In this document: piece after piece, positions 44,227 through 52,998 of the stretch | Numbering within the stretch: position 1 is the stretch's first letter | Layout of the letters: every line of letters begins with the position of its first letter | Assembly: GCA_000827265.1 (NCBI GenBank) | Contig: KN834751.1 | Coordinates: 1,297,123-1,361,122 of the forward strand | Source of the DNA: Collybiopsis luxurians FD-317 M1 | Lineage: Eukaryota > Basidiomycota > Agaricomycetes > Agaricales > Omphalotaceae | Direction: 5' to 3' | Length of the DNA: 64,000 nucleotides | The notes under the pieces: generated by a model | The model's input: the letters and a program-made list of their open reading frames with translations, nothing else | What the model was told of the DNA's origin: nothing | Database searches by the model: none | Position numbers and translations under genes: made by a program

Positions 44227-44922
44227 AACTCGTTAAAACGGCGAAGGGCTTGGAGAAAAACAAAAAAGGTATGAGAGGGATAGAATTGGATTATAAATCT
44301 CAATACCTGTAGTTAGAATAATAACGGTTTGGAAACGACTATTGCACGACCAAAAAGTCGGAGATGAGAGTCGAGAAGAAGCCGCGTCTCCATCATGATC
44401 GGAGTCAAAATCAAAGCCTCCATCTTATGATCTCGTGACTTGAGGAATCTGCATTATTTACGATTTAAGAATTCACGAACGACTATTCTTCGTGAACTAC
44501 AAAGTCGGCTAGCCAGGCTAGCGCTACAGTAGCTTATTGTCCCAGAGTATCTGGCAATTGCATCAGAAACGTCAAAGGTGCGGGCTGAAAAATGTTGAGA
44601 GAACTCAGAAGCCTCTGCGTCGTCGGTACCCCACACTGGAAGATGATGCGCGCTATCACCCAATAAACCAACGCGTCGGACGCCTTCGGATAAGGAAGGT
44701 CGGCCTCTCCTGGCACCTATAGCCTGAGGAGGCAGCGATAGAGATCTATACACCAGAAAATACCTGCTACACACGATTTGCATTCGAGTGCGATACAATA
44801 TGCACTTGTGAAAATTTCCCTGAAACTTCCGTCTCAGTTCCCGACAAAACGCTACTCTTCCTTTGCAAACCCTCGCAAAATGGTACTTACAAAAACTTTT
44901 TCAAGAAAAACAGAAGGGAAAA
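44227..44922. other. F-box array spacer
   Basis: Similar to the spacers before and after it: the CAATACCTGTAGTTAGA element near 44301, GGCTGAAAAATGTTGAGAG near 44585, and the CCACACTGGAAGAT block near 44631. No gene. Confidence 0.5.
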
Positions 44923-46419
44923 TTATGCAGACCCGCACTGTAAACTGAAACACAAACCCATCTTCCTCAGTCGGATCAACGGAAGGTACTCTGCGTGGTC
45001 CACACATTCGGACAGACGCAACTCGACCGACCGGATGCACGACACACCAATCGAGGCAGCGAAGTCTTTATCAGGAAACCATCGGGATGAAATCATTTCC
45101 ACGAAAGATTTATGGTCAAACCCAGTCGACGCGACATCCAACGACAACGAGTGCAGTTTGGGGACAATAGGGTAATGAGATTGCTGGTAGCTGTAGAGGC
45201 TTTCCACGAGCACCTTGGTGATTGGTCGAGGAAATCTTGAATGAACGTGGAGCTTGCAATCAAGGATGGTGAGCTCCTGGAGCGAGGGAAGCCTTCGCAG
45301 TAAAGCAACAACGATTTTATCCGTCCAGGATGCCGTGATAATCAAAGTCGTCAATGAGCAGCCTGAACGGTCCAGGAATCGCTCAATATTCCAACACGTC
45401 ACATTACTGTCATGGCAAAATTGAATAATTTTGACGTTCGTGAGTGCGGGAAGAGTAAGCAAAAAGAATGTTCCCCTGAAGTTGGTTCCTCCCTCAACAT
45501 GGAGAGAAGTGAGAGTCGGTATTACGATTGGCGTACCAGAAATACCTATCCCATTATCATCGTCATAGGCGACCAGGGTGCGAAGATTAGAGCACAGACT
45601 CAATACCTTATGCAGATGACCGGTATCGTAAGATAATTTGGTAATCCGGCCCAAGACGTCCTGGTTCGGAATAAGTCTTGGGCGAGCTTCTAGCACTTGG
45701 AGTTTTGGTGAACGAACAAATATACCCAATTCTACCACATTATGCTCGGTCACATCGAAACTTAAGGATTCCAGAGCGGGAAAGTCTAGTCCAGACAGAT
45801 AGGGAAATTCCAGGGAGAGGAACTGCAGTTGGAGCTTAACATGGCGCCAACGGGCACAGCACCTCACGAGTTTTAAAAAGGTGGCACTATGCCCGAACTC
45901 ATTCAAGGGATGATAAGCAAGTCGAAGCGTAAGAAGCTGTTGCTTAGAACGCTCGAGATATAAGTCAACGGCAGTTCCAAGTTTGGCTCCTTCGCTGCAG
46001 TCTACCGCAAATTTTGACCACATTCTCGAATGAGAGAGACACAATGATCGCCAACGACTGCAAACCGCACTAAGGTCAAACGGCGCTTTCGATAACTCGT
46101 AACTCCCAGGGCCAACGGCATTCTCGCAGACGTCGTCGAATATTTGAGTGAGGAGTTCATTTGGGAGACAGTAAATAGGTGCAAGAAGCGAACGGAGGAC
46201 CACTGCCTTCTTTTGAATCCATTTCTGTTGAGCTCTGAGGAATATAAGTTGGTTTTCCAACCGAGAAATTTCGTTATCGTGTTCGTTAAGCTCTTCATTC
46301 ACGGAGTCAAGAAGCAGTCGAATCTCTGGAAGGAGTTGCTCGGAAATCCCAAAGGGTGATCTGGCGTATTGATAAATAGCCTCCACAGAGACATTCATGT
46401 ATGGAGAAGTTGTCGACAT
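44923..46419 (-). CDS. F-box/LRR family protein (array member 4)
   Basis: I chose the ATG at 46417-46419 (MSTTSPYMNVSVEAIYQYAR) because it aligns with member 3. The 26 codons open upstream lie in the probable 5'-UTR intron. About 498 residues: coiled-coil (LLDSVNEELNEHDNEISRLE), F-box IYCLPNELLTQIFDDVCEN, AVCSRWRSLCLSHSRMW, and LRR-like part with FPALESLSF, NQDVLGRITKLSY, WNIERFLDRSGCSLTTL and RRLPSLQELTIL. It ends LRKMGLCFSLQCGSA. The block from SAVCSRWRSL through GAKLGTAVDLYLERSKQQ is almost identical at DNA level to member 3, suggesting recent duplication or gene conversion in that part. The frame is intact. Confidence 0.85.
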   Translation of the reverse strand: MSTTSPYMNVSVEAIYQYARSPFGISEQLLPEIRLLLDSVNEELNEHDNEISRLENQLIFLRAQQKWIQKKAVVLRSLLAPIYCLPNELLTQIFDDVCENAVGPGSYELSKAPFDLSAVCSRWRSLCLSHSRMWSKFAVDCSEGAKLGTAVDLYLERSKQQLLTLRLAYHPLNEFGHSATFLKLVRCCARWRHVKLQLQFLSLEFPYLSGLDFPALESLSFDVTEHNVVELGIFVRSPKLQVLEARPRLIPNQDVLGRITKLSYDTGHLHKVLSLCSNLRTLVAYDDDNGIGISGTPIVIPTLTSLHVEGGTNFRGTFFLLTLPALTNVKIIQFCHDSNVTCWNIERFLDRSGCSLTTLIITASWTDKIVVALLRRLPSLQELTILDCKLHVHSRFPRPITKVLVESLYSYQQSHYPIVPKLHSLSLDVASTGFDHKSFVEMISSRWFPDKDFAASIGVSCIRSVELRLSECVDHAEYLPLIRLRKMGLCFSLQCGSA

Positions 46420-47079
46420 AACTTTTGAAAACGGCCAAGGGACTGGAGGAAAAAAAAAAGGTATGTCAGAGAAAGAATGGGAAGGTATAAGTCTCAATAC
46501 CTGTATTACTAGTAGTTAGAATGATCACAGTTTCAAAACGACTGTCGCACGACCAGAAAGTCGGAGATGAGGGTTGAGAAGAAGCTGCGTCTCCATCACG
46601 AAAACCTCATCTCCTGATCGTGTGAGTTGAGAAATCCGCACGACAGCTAGCCAGGCTAGCGCTATAGTAGCTTTAGTATTTGAAGTTATAGTCCCAGAGT
46701 ATCTCACAATTGCATCAGAAACGTCAGAGGTGAGAGCTGAAAAATGTCGAGAGAAACCTCTACGTCGTTGGTGGGTTCACCACACTGGAAGATAATGCGG
46801 GCTACCACCCAAGCCGACGCCGTACATAAGGAAGGTCGACCCGTCGGCTCGTTCAATACGACTCCAGTCACAGCGACACAATTGCAAGCCTCGAAAATTG
46901 AGAGGAGAGATCTATGCACAGCGAAACACCTGCTAGACTTGCATTCGAGTATGATACAGTATGTACTTGTAGAATTTTTCCTAAAACCTCCGTCTTATTT
47001 CCCAACTAACAGCTACTCATCCTCCGCATACGTTCACATATTGGTACAAAAACCTGTTCAAGAAAAACAGAAGGGAAAT
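46420..47079. other. F-box array spacer
   Basis: Third copy of the array spacer: CAATACCTGTATTACTAG near 46495, GAGCTGAAAAATGTCGAGAG near 46735, CCACACTGGAAGAT near 46781, and the CTACTCATCCTCCGC block near 47014. No gene. Confidence 0.5.
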
Positions 47080-48597
47080 TTATGCGGACTTGCACTGTAA
47101 ACTGAAGCGCAAACCCATCTTCCTCAGTCGGATCAACGGAAGGTACTCTGCCTCGTCCACACATTCAGGCAGACGCAACTTGACCGACTGGATGCATGAC
47201 ACACCAATCGAGGCAGCATAATCTTTATCAGGGAGCCATCTGGACGAAATCATCTCCACAAACAATTTGTGGTCGAACCCAATCGACGCCACCTCCAAGG
47301 ACAGTGAGTGAAGTTTGGGCACAACAGGGAGATGGTATTGCTGATAGCTGTGAAGACTTTCCATGAACAATTTGGTGAAGGGATGTTCAGAAGAACTAGG
47401 ATGGTTGGTCGGGCTGCGATCAAGGACAACAAGTTCCTGGAGTGAACGAAGCCTTCGTAATAGAGCAACAACAGCCTTATCCGTCCAGCATGCCTCGACT
47501 ATCAGACTCGTCAATGCGCAGCGTGAACGGTTCAGGAACTGCTCAATGTGCGAACGCCTTGCACCATTGTCTTGCTGAAGAGGTTTTATTTTGAGCGTAG
47601 TGAGTGCGGGGGTAGTAAGTGAGTAAAATACTCTCCCGAGGCCCGCAACGACGAGAGAAGTGAGAGTCGGGATTACGACTGGCAGATTGGAAAGGCCTGT
47701 TTTATCATCATAGTCGTGGATCACCAGGGTGTATAGATTAGAGCACAGACTCAATACCTCATGCAGATTACCTGTATCCAGACGATAGGTTAATTTGGTG
47801 ATCCGACCCAAGACGTCTCGGTTCGGGATAAGTCTTATTCGAGCATCTAGAGTTCGTAGTTTTGGTGAACGAGCAAATATCCCTAATTCTCGCGCACCGT
47901 GTTCTCTCTCACCACGACGGATCTCACGAATGTCTAAGGATTCCAGAGCGGGGAAATCCAGACCTGACGAATGGAGAAACTCCGCAGAGAGGAACCGCGA
48001 TGAGAGCGTAACATGGCGCCAACGAGCACAGCAATCTACGAGTTTCTGAAAAAGGGTATTACGACTGTCCTGATTGTCAACAGCAGGATAACGAGCAAGG
48101 TAGAGCGTAAGCGGCTGCTGCTTGGAGCGCTCGAGATACAAATCAACAGCGGTTCTAAGTTTGCATCCTTTGCTGCACTCTACCGCAAATATTGACCACA
48201 TTTTTGAGTAAGAGAGACACAGTGATCGCCAACGACTGCAAACTGCACTAAGGCGAAACGGAGCTTTCGATAACTCGTAGCGCCGATGGACAGTAGGATT
48301 TTCGCAGATGTGGTCAAATATTTGAGTGAGGAGTTCATTTGGGAGACGGTGAATAGGTGCAAGAAGCGAACGGAGGACCGTTGCCTTCTTTTGAACTCTT
48401 TTCTGTTGAGCCCTGAGGAATAGAAGTTGGTTTTCCAATCGAGAGATTTCGTTATCATGATCGTTAAGCTCTCGATATACAGATTGAAGAAGCTGTCGAA
48501 TCTCTGGAAGACGCCGATCGGGAATACCAAAGGGTGATCTGGCATATTTGTAGATATTTTCCATAGATATATGAATACGTGCAGAACTGCTTGACAT
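47080..48597 (-). CDS. F-box/LRR family protein (array member 5)
   Basis: The ATG at 48595-48597 (MSSSSARIHISMENIYKYAR) matches the other members; an upstream ATG at 48615 is in frame but lies in the probable 5' leader. About 505 residues: coiled-coil (LLQSVYRELNDHDNEISRLE), F-box IHRLPNELLTQIFDHICEN, AVCSRWRSLCLSYSKMW, LRR-like part with FPALESLDI, NRDVLGRITKLTY, SHIEQFLNRSRCALTSL and RRLRSLQELVVL. It ends LRKMGLRFSLQCKSA. The frame is intact. Likely SCF adaptor, target unknown. It is the most upstream member of the array in the direction of transcription. Confidence 0.85.
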   Translation of the reverse strand: MSSSSARIHISMENIYKYARSPFGIPDRRLPEIRQLLQSVYRELNDHDNEISRLENQLLFLRAQQKRVQKKATVLRSLLAPIHRLPNELLTQIFDHICENPTVHRRYELSKAPFRLSAVCSRWRSLCLSYSKMWSIFAVECSKGCKLRTAVDLYLERSKQQPLTLYLARYPAVDNQDSRNTLFQKLVDCCARWRHVTLSSRFLSAEFLHSSGLDFPALESLDIREIRRGEREHGARELGIFARSPKLRTLDARIRLIPNRDVLGRITKLTYRLDTGNLHEVLSLCSNLYTLVIHDYDDKTGLSNLPVVIPTLTSLVVAGLGRVFYSLTTPALTTLKIKPLQQDNGARRSHIEQFLNRSRCALTSLIVEACWTDKAVVALLRRLRSLQELVVLDRSPTNHPSSSEHPFTKLFMESLHSYQQYHLPVVPKLHSLSLEVASIGFDHKLFVEMISSRWLPDKDYAASIGVSCIQSVKLRLPECVDEAEYLPLIRLRKMGLRFSLQCKSA

Positions 48598-49182
48598 AAC
48601 TCTTGAAAACGGCAAAGGGCCTGTAACAGAAAAAAAGGTGTGTCAGAGAAAAAATGGGATGGTATTAATTTCAATACCTGTAGTGAGAATGGGATTGAAA
48701 AGTCGAAAATGAGTTAAGAAGACGAATCTCATTCCGGCCAATCTCGTGACTTGAGCGTAGAGCTTGCAATTGCAGCATATACTCAAACCTAGCCAAATCA
48801 ACCGCAATTTGCAATGCCTTTTCAGCCACCAAGGTTTTAATGCTATCTCGTGCATCTCCATCTGTATGTCTCTCCCAGTATGGAAGAGATGCGACTACAT
48901 TTGAACAGAATACAACAGACTTGGTCGTTGAATGCTTGTCTGATTATATCGAACTTGCTTCACTGCAGAGGGTGACTCCGAAGAACCATGAATCCAGAAG
49001 AACTGGCTTCAGCTGGATAATGTAGGTGTAAACCACACAGGATGGAAATTAAATAGTCGAGCTCCGCACTCAGTTACCTCAAACATTTGTCGTACAAATG
49101 TAACAATATTCTACATAAATCAAGTTCGTACTTGACTTCTGTGTTCAGCATGGTCCGTAGCTTCCTCTCAATCCCCCTCCCT
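48598..49182. other. Intergenic region
   Basis: Contains the CAATACCTGTAGTGAG element near 48671, the probable 5'-UTR splice donor of F-box member 5. Otherwise no gene signal. Confidence 0.45.
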
Positions 49183-50446
49183 TTAATTGGGGTACTTGAA
49201 CAAAGCCTCGACATCTGAATCCGTAGCATTGAACGGGAACATCAAAGGCGTCGGTCCAGCAACAATCGTCGCGTCCGTCACGTCCGTTGTGTTATCATTC
49301 ACAACCACAATGAATACTGTACCCAAGAGATCGTCCTTGCCCGGCAAAGTCGCATTGAACGAACCTGAAGAACTCGAGTCAGCAGTGAGCGGTGCGAAAA
49401 TGGTTCCATTCGAAGTCAAGAAAGCCGCCGATAGCTTGGACGCATCTATGCTACCCTGTTGGATATATTCGCTCGACTCGCTGGTGTTGAAAGAGATCTC
49501 AATCGGAGTACCGGGTGCAGAGACGGATGCGATATGGAGGGGGGCAAAAGGCCGAGCGGCGATGGATGGATTGTTAGCTGGGCAGGCGATGACAAAGTTG
49601 GCGGCGAAGGTGATGACTTGGTTTGGAGTGAGAGGGACCTCGAACGCTCCGCTCCATGGGTTGAGATGCAGAACGGTGGACTGAATCCAAGTGGATTGGC
49701 GTGCCTCAGTGGAAAGAATAGCTGCAGCTGCTAGAATGAACTCCTACGGGATGAAGAAAATATCAGTCAGCGGCTGGATGCGTCAAGAATCCTGTTTTAA
49801 CCTGATGTACGAACCTGATCGGTCAAAAGATTTGCAGCACCAGAATACGCGGAGGCGCCGACAGTCTCGAAGGCTGCACTTAATAAAATGAACGAACGAA
49901 CATCTACAGAGTGACTGCTATAAAGATATAAGTAACCCAGTGGCAGTGGACCGTCAACGTTAAAGATACCTACAAATCATAAACACACTCATTCACAGCC
50001 GGTGCCCCCAATGACTCCAAAGCATCTTTTAGCAGAGCTACATGCGTCCGTTCATGGAATAAAATCTGCTCATAATTTGCCCTGACTGCAAGAGCAAAAC
50101 CTGCTTTAGTAAAAGCATCTTGAGAGAAATTTGTCAGGCCTTGACTGTAGAAGGCAACCTCGAGTTGTTCGAGGGTGAGGGCGTAGTTGAGAAGCTCAGC
50201 ATCGGTGACGGAGGCGTAAGGGTTAGAGGAAGATGAGGAAGAGTTGGAGGATGAAGAGGAGTTAGAGGAAGAAGAGTCAGAGGATGAAGAATGGTCCTTT
50301 GCCCCGGGAGACTCGTATGAGTCCCAATACGAAGTCTTTCCAGTAACTTGAATCACCCTCTTTTCCACTGTAGGAATTGAGTATGCTCTGACTAGATCTC
50401 CAACAGAAAAGAGCGTCAAGGAAGATAGCAAGAGAGCGAGTTTCAT
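49183..50446 (-). CDS. Secreted ferritin-like domain protein (Rds1/stress-response type)
   Basis: Exons 49974-50446, a second from 49914 down to near 49815, and a third from near 49745 to the stop at 49183. The first intron is resolved by joining VYDF to HSVDVRSFILLSAAFE. A signal peptide is clear (MKLALLLSSLTLFSVGDLVRAYS). A low-complexity Ser/Asn stretch at residues ~55-75 follows. The ferritin-like helices are DAELLNYALTLEQLEVAFYSQG, ANYEQILFHERTHVALLKDAL, the VGASAYSGAANLLTD helix and AILSTEARQSTWI; Glu and His residues in ExxH-like positions suggest a metal site. The C-terminal ~150 residues form a beta-rich tail. Homologues such as S. pombe Rds1 respond to glucose, ammonium or CO2 stress. 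Metal binding and function here are inferred. It lies outside the siderophore cluster. Confidence 0.85.
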
Positions 50447-51835
50447 TATTGACTTGAAGCGTGGATCCGACCGAAATGGCCAAGAAATAAAAAACGAAAA
50501 GGTTTTATATTCGACTCAATCAAATAAGAAAAACAAGCATCTGTGACCTGTCGAACCTGTCGTTTCAGTCTCTCCGCTAGAATTCACGGTATTCAATAGG
50601 GCACGTTCCGACCCTGCTTCAGACGTTTTGTGTACGTACCTTAGTAGACTCGCATTCCAAATCTGTTAATACTAACTTGACATGTATAATTCACAGGAGA
50701 ATCGCAGAGAGTTGTCCCAAGGTTGTGGGTTGTGTACTGTAGTATAGTGCATTGAGAGGAGGACGCACTCAGATTGTGTCAAATCTTTGAATATCCCTGC
50801 AGAGGGCACCGCTAGTAGCAAATATAGACAAGATAAGACAGTCCATCAAATCGTTTGCCTTACCTGCATCGGCGAGAGGCAGTGAGTTTTCCTTCTGAAG
50901 TAATGGGTAAGCCTCATTCACCGATGCATGAGCGGAGGGAAACACGCACCGCGCAGGGATGATTGAGGTGGATACGTGTAGGATGACAGGAGTCAATAGA
51001 ATATCTCTGCCGCCTGTAAATTCATGAATATGAGAAGCGTTGAGAAGGTGGCAGATGAAACAGCGCCCGTAAGTATCGCTTTTTGAGTACATTTGTAGGA
51101 GGCTCATTAACTATTGGCCAAATGGAAATTCCAGACTGGAGAAATTATGTAGCGACTTCTCGGACTCGGAGGAATATCGTCCCTGCTGAGTGGAATCCGA
51201 AGACCAAAAGGGAGGTGGTCAATGCTCCGTAGTTGCGGTAGAGTTCAGCGGGGCATATTACACGCGATCAGTGAAGAAGTCTTCCTCTAGAACGTTGCGT
51301 GGAAGAAACCAGCAGAAATAGTTGATATGATGGACATTCTATTTCACACGATCACGGGAGCGCGACGTGCGCGTCATCTTTCTATTCTGCTGTTTAACGT
51401 TCTCCTTCTTGAATGCGTTTGTTCCCAATCCTGTCCTTGCAGTTCTGGATTGGAGATATCCTGAAGTGTAACGTGTGTCTACATAGCCGCTCCGGGAATG
51501 TCAGCCTGGTATACAAGCAATGCTCAACGCTCAAGACTCAACTGACGCTGGAAAGTTTCAGCATCAAAGATTCCGGTGTGTATACTCAATAATAATGCTT
51601 GCAACTCAGCATGAAAGAGATATTTTTAGTGCATCGAGACTGGTTTTCTCAAATTTATCACGTTCCTGGTCCATACTAGGCAGAGTTCGAGTGCGAGTGC
51701 GAGTTCGAGTCGCTAGGTGGGAACAATTTTCAGACTACAAATGAGCATCTCCTCAAAAGAGAGAGTAAATGGTAAATAAATCCTATAATTACGCGGAATT
51801 GTCTCATTGCTTGGGCTCCTTTCAAAGAGCCGGGA
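50447..51835. other. Intergenic region, no supportable gene
   Basis: 1.4 kb. The longest open frame (minus strand, 50769-51107, 112 codons) matches no family I recognise and lacks a plausible exon chain. A short GAGTGC/GAGTTC tandem repeat lies at 51687-51710. No RNA gene seen. Confidence 0.45.
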
Positions 51836-52698
51836 CTACATGTCTGCCCGCATTGCTATCTCTCTAGCGTCCTTTTCAGAAAAATATTGCTTCAAGATTC
51901 CATACAAGCCTGCTAAACGAGGCTCGATACGATCATCTAGTACCCATAATGGCAGGTTTCGGTAAAGCCATTTTACGGGGATCGTAAACCAGGAGTTGGA
52001 TTCCTTCAAATTGAATAGTGGATTCAAGATATACAAACCAGTGGGACTTTATGAGAAAAAACTGACCTTACCAGTTTGCATGGTGTGGCATTGCGACATT
52101 GTTCGATGATCAAGTTCCGCAAGACTACCCTCGATTCATCGTATTCTGCCTGTTTACTATTCCGTCCGTTTCTCATCCTCTTCCCGGGTGTAGCGGCTAC
52201 GCAAGCGTGGCCGTTGAAGTGCATCCCATTCACTGTGAAGTTTTCGCCGTTGGTTTTCCACCAAGATTCCATGTCCGGTTCTTCATCCTCGAGTCCTGTC
52301 ACAACGAGGACAATGGGGATAGATTTGTGGCAGAATCCGTTGAAGAGGATGTCGTAGTTTTGTTTGAAGCCGGAGATGAATGTGGGGCCGCGGATGCAGT
52401 AGACGAGGAGGGTGATGCCCCCTTGGAGGTCGCGGAGGAGGTGGTATAGGTTGATGAGGGCGTCTTTGGAGCTGACGGTGCCCATGCTGCCTTGGTCTAG
52501 GCCGTTGGTGTCGTAGAGTTGGTAGTTGTGACCTTCGATGGTGGTGGTGTAGGAGTTAGGTTCGGCGGTGCAACCCATTGTGCCGTTTGAGGTTGGAGCG
52601 GGATTGCTCTGGTTGTCGAGGAGCATGTTGATGATGGAGCTTTTACCGCATCCGGTGGATCCGAAGAGGATGACATTGGTGGGGGTGGGGGGAGACAT
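51836..52698 (-). CDS. Small AIG1/septin-like GTPase (G-domain protein)
   Basis: Start ATG 52696-52698, stop TAG 51836-51838. One intron of about 68 bp (donor CTG/GTAAGG, acceptor TTTGAAG) joins ...NATPCKL to ESNSWFTIPVKW. About 264 residues. G1 is FGSTGCGKSSIIN, G2 Thr lies in GTMGCTAEPNSY, G3 is YDTNGLDQG, and the G4 position reads VVTGLED in place of the usual TKxD. The C-terminus holds a hydrophobic or amphipathic stretch (TIPVKWLYRNLPLWVL). Such single-domain G proteins are numerous in agaricomycetes and of unknown function. The changed G4 is common in them and may affect guanine specificity. Confidence 0.8.
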
Positions 52699-52998
52699 GG
52701 TTTGTTGTGGGAGTGTTGGGGGTGTGAGTGAGTAGTATACTTGAGTTTACCGGCTGCTGGACGTTCTCTGTAGAGTGTCCGGGCCTACAGGGTAACATGA
52801 GGATTTAATGGTGCAGATCTTTAACTCTGCTGAATCCATGTGTCAGATGTGTGTAAACGTTTTCAACGAACTGGGCTTTTACGATCGGCTATTCAACCTG
52901 TGGCGTGAATTCATCGGCGCTTAAATGATTTTACTGGGCGCTTGTAATAACTGTTTGTGACGACCACCTGTATTTCATGCTTCTACTACGACCTCATA
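52699..52998. promoter_or_regulatory. Divergent upstream region of GTPase and FUSC genes
   Basis: 300 bp between two divergent start codons. It must hold both promoters. I see no distinctive motif. Confidence 0.4.

Larger units (their letters stand above)
42300..48700. repeat. Tandem array of three F-box units with about 2.2-kb period
   Basis: Ends of the three coding regions lie at 42688, 44923 and 47080, giving periods of 2235 and 2157 bp. Both genes and spacers align between units, so whole units were duplicated and not only the coding part. Confidence 0.75.

Noticed and set aside
50769..51107. Minus-strand frame of 112 codons between ferritin-like and GTPase genes
   Set aside because: No recognised family, no splice partners, composition like non-coding DNA.
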